Source: Candidatus Bathyarchaeia archaeon (GTDB lineage Archaea; Thermoproteota; Bathyarchaeia; 40CM-2-53-6). Taken from it: a DNA stretch of 64,000 nt. Below the pieces are notes generated by a model that was not told where the DNA came from, did not search any database, and saw nothing but the letters and a program-made list of their open reading frames with translations. The stretch's first letter is position 1, and the number at the start of each line of letters is the position of its first letter. The stretch covers positions 1 through 64,000 of the forward strand of contig DASYWW010000011.1 of assembly GCA_035935655.1 (NCBI GenBank), read 5' to 3'. The translations under genes were made by a program, and so were the position numbers. Positions 41,683-49,395 of this stretch are shown here, in pieces.

Positions 41683-42527
41683 TTCGTAAATGCGATCGCC
41701 GCGTAACCGACTACTGAACGCTTGTCCCCAGCCGTGTCTCCACTCGTCTGGTATGATAGCAACTTGACGTGCCTCGCGCCCAAAATCTTTGAGGCGTGGA
41801 TGACTGCGGTGACAGGGCCGTATCCACAGGCTGAGACTTGGTTTTCTTCGATCGTGTCATGGAATTTTCTCTCCTCCATTTCGAGCACAGTTTGGATCGC
41901 TTCCATGTCTTTTTTTTTCGCCGATTCTTGGGATTCGTAGTGGGTCCAGTCGGATGAAGCGATAAGCATCGCTCCCGTTCCCGCTGACGCTTTCGCGATT
42001 GCGTCGCCTATCTCTATGCTCGTCTCGAGATCTTGGAGCATCATGCAGATCGGTACGAATTGGAACCGTCTAGGGTAGATGAATTGTAGGAAGGGAAGTT
42101 GGACCTCTATCGAGTGCTCCCTTTTGTGTGCTTCCTCTTCCACATCGACTAAGCCAGAAAATTTCGTGATTGAGGAAGCCAATGATTTGTCTAAGGGAAC
42201 GTCACCAAGCGGGGTTGCCCATTGCCCATCCGTCATTGTTGAGACACCGCTTCCATAACCAGTATGATTTGGTCCTACGATTATCACCGACTCTCTCAGT
42301 CCTGACGAGGCTAATTGGTAGTAGCTGTTCGCAGCGACTGGCCCGGAATAATCGTATCCTGCATGAGGCACAACTATTGCCACGAGCTGATCGTCATGTG
42401 TTCCGGGAACGGATGGGACCGATCTTGGTCCGAGAGGATGCAAGAAGCAGTTGTGAATCTGGGTTCGAAGCGCGCCTTCGGTGTCAGAATAGAAAGTGCC
42501 TGCGTGTGCGGGCGGGCGTGTTCTCAC
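41679..42527 (-). CDS. MEMO-family protein
   Basis: 282 aa. MEMO/class III-dioxygenase-like fold: MRTRPPAHAGTFYSD, VVPHAGYDYSGPVAA, GPNHTGYGSGVSTM, KREHSIEVQLPFLQ and SSDWTHYE carry the conserved His/Cys-type metal and active positions. Function in archaea is not established; the gene is very often next to rps2 and mevalonate kinase, as here. It overlaps rps2 by 4 nt. Confidence 0.9.
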   Translation of the reverse strand: MRTRPPAHAGTFYSDTEGALRTQIHNCFLHPLGPRSVPSVPGTHDDQLVAIVVPHAGYDYSGPVAANSYYQLASSGLRESVIIVGPNHTGYGSGVSTMTDGQWATPLGDVPLDKSLASSITKFSGLVDVEEEAHKREHSIEVQLPFLQFIYPRRFQFVPICMMLQDLETSIEIGDAIAKASAGTGAMLIASSDWTHYESQESAKKKDMEAIQTVLEMEERKFHDTIEENQVSACGYGPVTAVIHASKILGARHVKLLSYQTSGDTAGDKRSVVGYAAIAFTK

Positions 42528-43198
42528 GCCTCTCCAGCTCGTCCCATCGGCATGGCGGCAAGCTTCGTTTCAAAATCGTCCACCGTCTGTGGAATTGTTC
42601 CGTCTGCTGGGAGCTCTCCTCTTTCTCGAAGCACCTGTCTAGCGAGGAGCCAGTAGACGACAGCCAACGCCCTCCTTCCCTTGTTGTTTACAGGAATCAC
42701 GAAATCAACACCAGCAAAAACGTTGTCGGTGTCGCATAGGGCAATGACGGGGACACCTACAGAAGTAGCCTCCTTGATTGCTTGCCAATCGGCTCTTGGA
42801 TCGGTTACCAGAATGACTTGCGGTTCTGCATGGTGGGGTTGGAGAGGATTGGATATTAGTCCTGGCATGAATCTGCCAACTATTGGAACCGTCCTCGTGA
42901 CCTCTGCGAACTTTTCCACAGGGGTCTTACCGTAGAGTCGGGATGACACGGCCAGCACTCTGCCAGGGTCGAATCGGCCCATGAATCGGGCGGCGATCCT
43001 GATCTTCTCGTTGGTATCGCCGATGTTGAGAATGAATAGCCCATCGGGGCGAACTCGGAAAATGTACCTTTCCATATCCACAGTCTTGATTCGTGTGCCA
43101 ATGTGGAGGCCAGCGGCTAAGAGTTCTTCGAGAGATAGGAGGAGGTTTTCCGCTCTCGGTATTGCTTCTCTATCCTCGATGTCTTGGCTTTCCAACAT
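42524..43198 (-). CDS. rps2: Ribosomal protein uS2
   Basis: 224 aa. LLAAGLHIGTRIKT, RVLAVSSRLYGKTPVEKFA, RFMPGLISNP and VILVTDPRADWQAIKEA are standard uS2 blocks. Translated after RpoN (10-nt gap) and before MEMO (4-nt overlap) in one long minus-strand operon. Confidence 0.96.
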   Translation of the reverse strand: MLESQDIEDREAIPRAENLLLSLEELLAAGLHIGTRIKTVDMERYIFRVRPDGLFILNIGDTNEKIRIAARFMGRFDPGRVLAVSSRLYGKTPVEKFAEVTRTVPIVGRFMPGLISNPLQPHHAEPQVILVTDPRADWQAIKEATSVGVPVIALCDTDNVFAGVDFVIPVNNKGRRALAVVYWLLARQVLRERGELPADGTIPQTVDDFETKLAAMPMGRAGEA

Positions 43199-43208
43199 GG
43201 TTCCTCGT

Positions 43209-43433
43209 CTAGATAATCTCTGCTCGTTTCTTGGCGGAGACTTGGGGGTACTTTAGGAACTCGTCGATAATTTCGACGTGCGTTATGAGCATTCTTCGAC
43301 AGCAGTATCTTCGAATTCCCAGCTCGTCAAGTACCTTGATGGGTCGGTCCCCAGCTCTAACGCGCAGGCTGAACGTTTCCCACTTGTCAGCTATCAGCTT
43401 GCCGCAAGTGAAGCATCTTACCGGGATGATCAT
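43209..43433 (-). CDS. rpoN: RNA polymerase subunit N (Rpb10)
   Basis: 74 aa. [19 protein letters not shown] gives the first CxxC and [17 protein letters not shown] the second Cys pair; together they hold the structural zinc. Normal size and normal position between uS9 and uS2. Confidence 0.96.
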   Translation of the reverse strand: MIIPVRCFTCGKLIADKWETFSLRVRAGDRPIKVLDELGIRRYCCRRMLITHVEIIDEFLKYPQVSAKKRAEII

Positions 43434-43440
43434 TTCATTC

Positions 43441-43851
43441 TTACCTGTACGATTTCTGTTTTCTTCGTCGTGCGCTTGGCCCGCCGAATTTCTTGGGTTC
43501 TGTTACTCGTTGATCCCCAGCTAACATCACTCTGTCGAAGGCGATGAAGTTCTTTCTTAGCTCGCTGCTCTTGGTCCATGTGGCAAGTGATCTTGCGATC
43601 GCGATTCTGGCCGCTTCGGCTTGGCCCATGAAACCTCCGCCATTAACGGATACGCGGATGTCCACTCCTCTGGCTCGGTCCCCAGCGATGATCAATGGCT
43701 CTAGGATCTTCATACGGACGACCTCGGGACTAACGTAGTCGAGTGAATGATCGTTAAAGTAGATTCGACCTTTTCCAGGTTTCACGACAGCGCGGGCGAT
43801 TGCGGTCTTTCGCTTTCCCGTTTCGAGAACAGGTTTCTTTTTCTCACTCAG
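43441..43851 (-). CDS. rps9: Ribosomal protein uS9, apparent CTG start
   Basis: The conserved body is clear: [33 protein letters not shown] and the C-terminal [10 protein letters not shown] that reaches the decoding site. GTG 43785 would cut off the conserved opening [19 protein letters not shown], which is in frame upstream. Reading back, no ATG, GTG or TTG occurs before this block; the frame runs into the uL13 gene. The best start is CTG 43851 ([15 protein letters not shown]), overlapping the uL13 stop as CTGA. About 136 aa. The start is inferred; the identity is not in doubt. Confidence 0.9.
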   Translation of the reverse strand: MSEKKKPVLETGKRKTAIARAVVKPGKGRIYFNDHSLDYVSPEVVRMKILEPLIIAGDRARGVDIRVSVNGGGFMGQAEAARIAIARSLATWTKSSELRKNFIAFDRVMLAGDQRVTEPKKFGGPSARRRKQKSYR

Positions 43852-44309
43852 GCGGGAATGCCCCCAATCTCTTCGGCTAGCTGAGCAACGGTGATGAAGG
43901 GAACTCTGAGCTTGGACGCGTTCGCGTGAGACACAGTGTTGTAGGTTTTTCCCTCGTATTCTTTTGGAACGCCGATGTAGACGATGATTCTGTGAAATGC
44001 GTCTTTTCCGTGAGTCTTCTTCCAGGGGAGCATTCCCCTGATGACCCTCCGGACATAGTTGTCAGGTCTTCTGGGATGAGTTGGGGCTTTTTCCTGGTTG
44101 CCAAGAGTTCGGGTTTTCAATTTCGTCTTCGCTCGAGCGACAACTCTTGCTCTTGTCCCGGAGATAATAGCGCGTTCAGCGTTGAGCACGACCATCTTCT
44201 TCCCTTCGAGGGCTTGCTTCGCGACATAACTCGCCATTCTTCCTAGGATCAGATTTGACGCGTCAACGACCTCTTCTTCCGGTGAGAGAGACGCAACTAG
44301 TTTCTTCAA
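43848..44309 (-). CDS. rpl13: Ribosomal protein uL13
   Basis: 153 aa. VVDASNLILGRMASYVAKQA, VVLNAERAIISGTRA, PDNYVRRVIRGMLPWKK are uL13 blocks. ATG 44309 overlaps the RpoD stop by 4 nt. In most archaea eL18 separates RpoD and uL13; here it is absent. Confidence 0.96.
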   Translation of the reverse strand: MKKLVASLSPEEEVVDASNLILGRMASYVAKQALEGKKMVVLNAERAIISGTRARVVARAKTKLKTRTLGNQEKAPTHPRRPDNYVRRVIRGMLPWKKTHGKDAFHRIIVYIGVPKEYEGKTYNTVSHANASKLRVPFITVAQLAEEIGGIPA

Positions 44310-44941
44310 CTTTCCATCATTCCTCCAAGTCCTTCTCCGAAGCCGAGAGATTTCGCGTTGATAATCCGTGCGGCCTCAAGGACAATCTTTTCGGGAGGCA
44401 TAGTCCCAGTCGACTCGACTAGGAACGTGAAGGTCCGGGCCTTCTCGTCATAGCTGTAGGTAGCGGCTGAGACAGATTGCCATTTCGCGTGAACGTTTCC
44501 TCTGCCAAGTCGAGCATATGCTTCGAGCTTGATCCTCTGGCCCTGTGTGAGTTTCACGATCGGAATCTTATCTGAGACCGGCTTGACTTCCGGGTTCTCA
44601 GGTTTGAGTTGCGAAGAATATACAACCTCAATTGGTTCAGATGCTTCTATCTCCATCGAGAATGATGCTCGGCATTTCTCGCAGCCCAACTCGCTCTTGC
44701 AGGTGCATTCCTCGGGCAAGTTGTAAGACCCATCGGTTGTGACGGGGACGAGTCCTAGTCGGTGCGCGAGAATCTCATCGTACATGACGGAGTTGTTTTC
44801 TAGAATCATGACATCATCGATTGCCATCACCGGGATCTCCGAGATCATTATCCGGCGCAGCGCGTTAGCGAACGCAGGTGATACATCCGAAAGCACGAAG
44901 CGGAGAGTCTCTTGTTCTTTGCTTAGGAGTTTGATGTCCAT
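44306..44941 (-). CDS. rpoD: RNA polymerase subunit D (Rpb3-like)
   Basis: 211 aa. FANALRRIMISEIPVMAIDDV is the alpha/D dimerisation motif. A loop with Cys79, Cys81, Cys87 and Cys90 (CTCKSELGCEKC) matches the zinc loop of eukaryotic Rpb3. There is no second Cys cluster in the C-terminal half, so the [4Fe-4S] domain of some archaeal D subunits is lacking. First gene of the uL13-uS9-RpoN-uS2-MEMO-MVK operon. Confidence 0.95.
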   Translation of the reverse strand: MDIKLLSKEQETLRFVLSDVSPAFANALRRIMISEIPVMAIDDVMILENNSVMYDEILAHRLGLVPVTTDGSYNLPEECTCKSELGCEKCRASFSMEIEASEPIEVVYSSQLKPENPEVKPVSDKIPIVKLTQGQRIKLEAYARLGRGNVHAKWQSVSAATYSYDEKARTFTFLVESTGTMPPEKIVLEAARIINAKSLGFGEGLGGMMES

Positions 44942-44990
44942 CTAGCTATCATGCTTCCAAGGTGAAGGTGTCCCGGGCAAGCGGTCCGGA

Positions 44991-45002
44991 CTTTATTTAA
45001 AG
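44991..45002 (-). promoter_or_regulatory. TATA-like box before rpoD
   Basis: Minus-strand GCTTTAAATAAAG, about 50-61 nt ahead of the rpoD start, is a good archaeal box A and the likely promoter of the rpoD-to-mvk operon. Confidence 0.5.
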
Positions 45003-45089
45003 CTGACGAGAAAATGAGCCCGAAAAACCGGAAAGACCACGAAAAAGCTCCGACTGGAGCCTTCGCGGCACAGGTTGGCCTTCTAGTCT

Positions 45090-45629
45090 CTAGATGGAGA
45101 AGAAGAGGATTCCGAAGTATATGTTGACCAGGCCGATCGCGATAGCGATCGGTGGGAAGGCCAGCACTGAGCCTATGAAGTCAAAGAGGTCTTCAACGAA
45201 CCTGAGCAATGTGTAGATTGCGAGAGTTGCGATAAGGAAGACGATCACGAGAACAGTGGAGCTCGTGAATAAGGATGGTACGAGCGTTCTTAGAAAATAC
45301 GATATGAGCAACCCTAGGGCGAGGGAGATGATGGAAGCCCAGCGAACGTTTCGAATGGGGCGTGATATGAGTAAGATCCCGAGAAGGATCATGGCTGGCA
45401 AGAAATACTTCAGGTAGGGGGAACTCGTCGCCGCTATCGCGTCAGAAATTGCACCTGAAAGAAAGTTGAACCCTAGGGCGTAGTCTACCGAGACTATCAG
45501 CACGACTATGCCGACAAGGAACCCGAGTACGGTCAATGCGCGTCCGAGCGATTGTGAGACGCGTTTGAAGAGAGGTGCGCAGGCGCACAAGCCTCCCGCA
45601 ACTAGAATTGCGCCCGCTGAGAGGACCAT
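45090..45629 (-). CDS. Five-span membrane protein in the ribosomal block
   Basis: 179 aa. Hydrophobic segments: about 1-18, 29-50, 73-92, 95-118 and 120-140, with a sixth at 148-178. Ser/Leu/Ile-rich with few charges (KRVSQSLGRAL, RPIRNVRW). It occupies the place where rps11 normally lies between rps4 and rpoD. No family recognised. It is on the same strand as its neighbours but has 47 nt to rps4 and 150 nt to rpoD. Confidence 0.6.
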   Translation of the reverse strand: MVLSAGAILVAGGLCACAPLFKRVSQSLGRALTVLGFLVGIVVLIVSVDYALGFNFLSGAISDAIAATSSPYLKYFLPAMILLGILLISRPIRNVRWASIISLALGLLISYFLRTLVPSLFTSSTVLVIVFLIATLAIYTLLRFVEDLFDFIGSVLAFPPIAIAIGLVNIYFGILFFSI

Positions 45630-45676
45630 ACAGTGTCTAGGTGTCGGGTTGGCACGTGTTAGGTTTAAGTGGCTTG

Positions 45677-46366
45677 TTACTTTTTCTCGGGTTCCGGCTC
45701 AGCCGCGAGCTCTTCGTCCGGCTCGACCAGTTCGAGAGGTTGCTCCGCCTGAACCTCTTCCTTGATCTCTGGCGAAACCACCGGGATCACTGGCATTGTC
45801 GGTGCTGCCGCAACCGGGGCCTCTTCTATAACTCTAGCAAGCCTCTTACCTCCAGGTGCGGCGCGAGCGGGGTGCTGCGAATTTGTTAGTGGGCTTCTCT
45901 GGTCGAAGGCGATTCTTGATTCTTCGTCGCGCTTGACAAGGTAGCTTGGCACTGACACGATCTCGTTTGCGATGCTAATGTGTCCGTGGCTGACAAACTG
46001 GCGTGCCTGGTGAATACTTTTTGCCAGTCCGGACCGGAATACGATTGTCTGCAGGCGTCTCTCCATCAGGTCCTTGACGTTGAGATCGAGAATGTTGTCA
46101 ACGCTAGCAGATTCGGGCAGGATTCCGAGTCGTGCGAGACGCTTGAGGTATGGACTCTCAATCTGGGACTTCTGTTCTTCTGCGGCACCGAGGAGAGTTC
46201 TTGCGATGCCGCGGATCTTCGATAGCATCGTCTCATGACGTCTAAGCTCCCGCTTGTTTCTGAGGCCATACTCCCCAAGGAGATGGAGCTCCGCTTCAAG
46301 CTGCTCCTTCCGCCAAGGATGACGAGGAGTCTCGTATGTCTTTCGCGGCTTTCTAGGGTCCCCCAA
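45677..46366 (-). CDS. rps4: Ribosomal protein uS4 with acidic tail
   Basis: 229 aa from TTG 46366, 3 nt after the uS13 stop. S4 RNA-binding domain: RRLQTIVFRSGLAKSIHQAR, FVSHGHISIANEIVSVPSYL. The last 45 residues are an Ala/Val/Pro/Glu-rich extension (EVQAEQPLELVEPDEELAAE), not part of the usual core. Confidence 0.95.
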   Translation of the reverse strand: MGDPRKPRKTYETPRHPWRKEQLEAELHLLGEYGLRNKRELRRHETMLSKIRGIARTLLGAAEEQKSQIESPYLKRLARLGILPESASVDNILDLNVKDLMERRLQTIVFRSGLAKSIHQARQFVSHGHISIANEIVSVPSYLVKRDEESRIAFDQRSPLTNSQHPARAAPGGKRLARVIEEAPVAAAPTMPVIPVVSPEIKEEVQAEQPLELVEPDEELAAEPEPEKK

Positions 46367-46369
46367 GCA

Positions 46370-46870
46370 CTATTCCTTCTTCTCTTCCTTTTTCCCCGAA
46401 GCCGCAGCACGTGCTGCTTCCATGAGTACCTTCTTCTTGACTCCCACAGCTTTTCCTGAACGGCCAGTGGTTCTTGTTCGCTGGCCTCTCACTTTGAGAC
46501 CCAAAGAGTGTCTGATTCCTTTCCAGCTCTTGATATCCTTCATCAGATCGATGTCCGCCTTGTTCCTGAGCGCGAGATCCGGCCCGACAAGGTGCATGTC
46601 TCGTCCACTTTCGATATCCTTTCTGCGGTTGAACAATCGTGAGGGTATTCCGTGCTTTGCAGGATCCTTGATGATGTCCTCTAGCTTTGCAATTTCCGAC
46701 TCGGAGAGACTTCCTATCCTCGCCTCAGGGCTGATCCGGGCTACTTTCACGACAGCTTGGGCGAAGTTTGGCCCAACTCCTCGTATCCGGCTCAGTCCGA
46801 ACGGCACCTTCTTGGTTCCATCCACATCCGCTCCAAGGACGCGAAGGATGAGCCTAAACTCTCTCGACAT
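46370..46870 (-). CDS. rps13: Ribosomal protein uS13
   Basis: 166 aa. FGLSRIRGVGPNFAQAVVKVA (helix-two-turn-helix), SWKGIRHSLGLKVRGQRTRTT near the C-terminus, and a Lys-rich tail. ATG 46870 with a box A 37-48 nt upstream. First gene of the rps13-rps4 unit. Confidence 0.96.
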   Translation of the reverse strand: MSREFRLILRVLGADVDGTKKVPFGLSRIRGVGPNFAQAVVKVARISPEARIGSLSESEIAKLEDIIKDPAKHGIPSRLFNRRKDIESGRDMHLVGPDLALRNKADIDLMKDIKSWKGIRHSLGLKVRGQRTRTTGRSGKAVGVKKKVLMEAARAAASGKKEEKKE

Positions 46871-46906
46871 GGCACTTACACGAGGAAGAGGAAGCCTACC
46901 TCATCG

Positions 46907-46918
46907 CTTAATTTAACG
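46907..46918 (-). promoter_or_regulatory. TATA-like box before rps13
   Basis: Minus-strand CGTTAAATTAAG lies 37-48 nt upstream of the rps13 start and fits archaeal box A. The rest of the 350-nt gap (46871-47222) holds the inverted sites at 47045 and the speD promoter (TTCTTAAATACG, about 47149). Confidence 0.45.
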
Positions 46919-47044
46919 TTTCGACTTTGCGATAGCTTTGCGCCTCACGAAACAAGCACTTAGCAGGTTTGTGTCTTTTCCATTTTTAGATCTCGTCGGC
47001 TCATCTCGGTCGCTCAATTCTAACTCTGAGTTTTGGTTGCAAAC

Positions 47045-47129
47045 TTTTTTCTCCGGTGAAAAAGTTCGTCCAACGAAATTTTTCTACGACAGCGGATTTT
47101 TTTCTCACCGGAAAAATTTACCGACGAAC
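47045..47129. promoter_or_regulatory. Inverted pair of sites upstream of speD
   Basis: A near-palindrome TTTTTTCTCCGGTGAAAAA (47045-47063) recurs inverted as TTTTTCTCACCGGAAAAA (about 47099-47116). Next to each lies GTTCGTC (47064-47070) or its complement GACGAAC (47123-47129). The order CCGGTG, GTTCGTC, CACCGG, GACGAAC is interleaved, so as RNA it could form a pseudoknot; as DNA it looks like an operator pair about 53 bp apart. It ends about 90 nt before the speD start. Confidence 0.45.
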
Positions 47130-47222
47130 TCGGGTGATGTGTAAACAATTCTTAAATACGCCACGCGCCTTGTTGGCCATTCATCCGAAAAAAATTCGCA
47201 AAAAGAGAAATCAACTCCAGAA

Positions 47223-47645
47223 ATGTTCGGACCCCATCTTACACTGGATTTGTCGGAGTGTAATCCTGAAAAGCTCTCCGACCTTTCTTACATTTACAAT
47301 CTCCTAGATGACCTACCGGATGTTATCGACATGCACAAGATCACAGCGCCATACGTGTTCGTATACAAACCGAAAGGAAATCCCACCGAGTGGGGCATCA
47401 GTGGCTTTGTGATCATCGCCGAGAGCCACATCAGCATTCACACTTTCCCAGACAACAAGCACGCTTTCATGGATATTTTCAGCTGCAAACAATTCGACAT
47501 TCACAAGGCCGTCAACTATATCACATCAAAGCTTGAGGCTCACAAAGCTGACAAGAGACTCTCGGGAAGAGGAAAGGAGTATCCGCGGCAGGTTATGGCC
47601 GCAAGAGAGATAGTCGCAAGATCGCGTCCAACGCTCAAGCACTAG
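47223..47645 (+). CDS. speD: S-adenosylmethionine decarboxylase proenzyme
   Basis: 140 aa. Pyruvoyl enzyme for spermidine (polyamine) synthesis. Self-cleavage is expected at Glu-Ser in IIAESHISIHTFPD; the following His and the Cys in FSCKQFDIHKA are the usual catalytic positions. ATG 47223; an archaeal box A sits about 65-75 nt upstream. Confidence 0.92.
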   Translation: MFGPHLTLDLSECNPEKLSDLSYIYNLLDDLPDVIDMHKITAPYVFVYKPKGNPTEWGISGFVIIAESHISIHTFPDNKHAFMDIFSCKQFDIHKAVNYITSKLEAHKADKRLSGRGKEYPRQVMAAREIVARSRPTLKH

Positions 47646-47769
47646 ACAGATTCCGGAACAAATTTTTCGATAGAACATGATTTGGCTCGGCACTAGAGAG
47701 TGCGCACAACGACGAAACCTTAAATGACGTATTCTATCGGCGCTTGACGAAGCCCCCAGAAGTGAGACT

Positions 47770-48066
47770 GTGCCAACAATCGAAGTCGGACGTGTCTGCG
47801 TCAAACTCAATGGAAGAGAGGCCGGCCGCAAATGCGTCATAGTCGATGTCATCGACAAGAACTTTGTTCTGATAACTGGGCCCAAGAAGGTTAACGGTGT
47901 CCGTCGCCGTCGAACCAACGTTAAACATGTAGAGCCGACCGCGGAGACTATCGAGATCAAGAAGGGCGCAGCTGACGAGGATGTCGCCAAAGTGGCCGAA
48001 AAGGCGAAAAAGACAAACTACCTGAAGGAAATAGTTACTATCAAAGAAATCAGCGTAGCCGCGTAG
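47770..48066 (+). CDS. rpl14e: Ribosomal protein eL14
   Basis: 98 aa from GTG 47770. KOW-type beta barrel: IEVGRVCVKLNGREAGRKCV, then VLITGPKKVNGVRRRRTN. The C-terminal half is Ala/Lys/Glu-rich. It is followed by cbf5, a usual archaeal neighbour. CCTTAAATGAC about 45-55 nt upstream may be its box A. Confidence 0.9.
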   Translation: MPTIEVGRVCVKLNGREAGRKCVIVDVIDKNFVLITGPKKVNGVRRRRTNVKHVEPTAETIEIKKGAADEDVAKVAEKAKKTNYLKEIVTIKEISVAA

Positions 48067-48182
48067 CCCCAACCCCATCCTTAGATCGCCCGATCCCGAC
48101 GTTACTTGTCGCAACAGACCGGTGCTGACTATGATAGTTTAAGAACCAGAAACCGCCCCTTGTCTGGTGGAGAAAAAATCGG

Positions 48183-49225
48183 TTGGCGCAACAGGCTCCC
48201 TGGAATAGGTCGCTGAAACTGCTCGTCAAAATCGATGATGAGACAGATCCTGCTTTAGGTTGTCCGCCAGAGAAAAGGACGATTGAGCAGCACATTCGGT
48301 TCGGCTTGATCAACCTGGACAAACCCTCAGGTCCATCAAGCCACGAAGTCGTCGCTTGGGTCAAACGTCTCCTGCGGTTGCATCACGCTGGCCACGGCGG
48401 AACTCTAGAGGTCCTCCTTAGGACCGGAGTAATCCAATGGTCACGGGTGTTCTGCCGCTAGCTCTAGAAGACGCTACCAAGACGATTCAGGCATTCCTTC
48501 TGACCGGGAAGGAGTATGTCTGCGTCATGACCCTACACGGCGACGTTGACCAGACCAAAATCCGCGGAGTATTGAACGAGTTTGTTGGCGACATATTCCA
48601 GAAACCGCCTGTGAGGGCCGCGGTCAAGAGAGAAGTCCGGAAAAGAACAATCTACTCTATTGATGATGTGGAGATTGACGGAAGACAAGTTCTCTTCCGA
48701 GTTGCTTGCCAAGCTGGAACCTACATCCGTAAACTGGTCTACGATGTCGGGGAGGTTCTCGAAGTAGGCGCACACATGCGAGAACTCCGAAGAACACGAT
48801 CCGGATCCTTCACGGAACAGGACATTCACTCGCTATATGATGTCCTCAAACTTTCTCAGGCTTCTCCTGACGACAGAGAAGGGATGGTCCGGCAGATCGT
48901 GAGACCAATGGAGGCAGCGTTCGACTATGTTCCACGAATCTACATTCGCGACTCTGCGGTCAGCTCGATATGTCACGGTGCTGACCTCGCTGTTCCCGGA
49001 ATTGTCAAGCTGAGCGAAGGAATCCGTCCTAAGACTTCGATCGCGCTTTTCACGCTCAAAGGAGAACTCGTTGCATTGTCAAGAGCGCTCATGGGTACGG
49101 AGCAGATGATGAAGGACGAACGTGGACTCGCTGCGAAGACCGTGAGGGTGATCATGCCGACTGAGACGTATCCCAAGCTCTGGAAACCGAAGCATAGTCG
49201 TGTCGTGGTAAGCCAGTTCAATTGA
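48183..49225 (+). CDS. cbf5: tRNA/rRNA pseudouridine synthase Cbf5, intron-split
   Basis: Catalytic subunit of H/ACA RNPs. Exon 1 (TTG 48183) reads FGLINLDKPSGPSSHEVVAW and HHAGHGGTL; exon 2 reads VTGVLPLALEDATKTIQAFL, GTYIRKLVYDVGE and ends in a PUA domain (GADLAVPGIVKLSEGI). The expected motif GGTLDPxVTGVLP is broken exactly at the catalytic Asp codon by an out-of-frame 23-nt insert (48409-48431). Removing it restores GGTL-D-P-MVTGVLP. Length after splicing is about 339 aa, normal for Cbf5. Without splicing, exon 1 stops after 92 aa. Confidence 0.93.
48409..48431 (+). other. 23-nt archaeal intron in cbf5 with BHB-like fold
   Basis: Helix CTCT (48403-48406)/GGAG (48426-48429) is flanked by a 3-nt bulge AGA (48407-48409) on the 5' side and TAA (48430-48432) on the 3' side; GGTCC (48410-48414)/GGACC (48421-48425) closes the intron hairpin. 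Cutting after the second base of each bulge joins G408 to A432 and creates GAT, the catalytic Asp. This is the bulge-helix-bulge form cut by the tRNA splicing endonuclease. The outer helix is weak. The junction is ambiguous by one base (48410-48432 gives the same mRNA). Confidence 0.8.
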
Positions 49226-49395
49226 CAAGTGCGAGCACGAATAAGGTTAGCTTCGTCTGCAATTGTGGAGACGAGATTACGGTCGAGGTTATTCCGGATC
49301 AGGAGAATGAGGTTGTGTGCTCAAAGTGTGGCCAAGAGTATCGGTTCTTCGGACAGAGTGCTCTGAGATGGGGTAGCAGCTCAGGCGAAGAATAG
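49222..49395 (+). CDS. Small zinc-ribbon protein (57 aa)
   Basis: TTG 49222 overlaps the cbf5 stop by 4 nt. VSFVCNCGDEITVEVIPDQ followed by VVCSKCGQEYRFFG gives C-x-C ... C-x2-C, a one-domain ribbon. Its end overlaps the convergent protease gene by 15 nt. Coupled to cbf5, it may work in RNA modification; that is inferred from position only. Confidence 0.6.
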   Translation: MTSASTNKVSFVCNCGDEITVEVIPDQENEVVCSKCGQEYRFFGQSALRWGSSSGEE

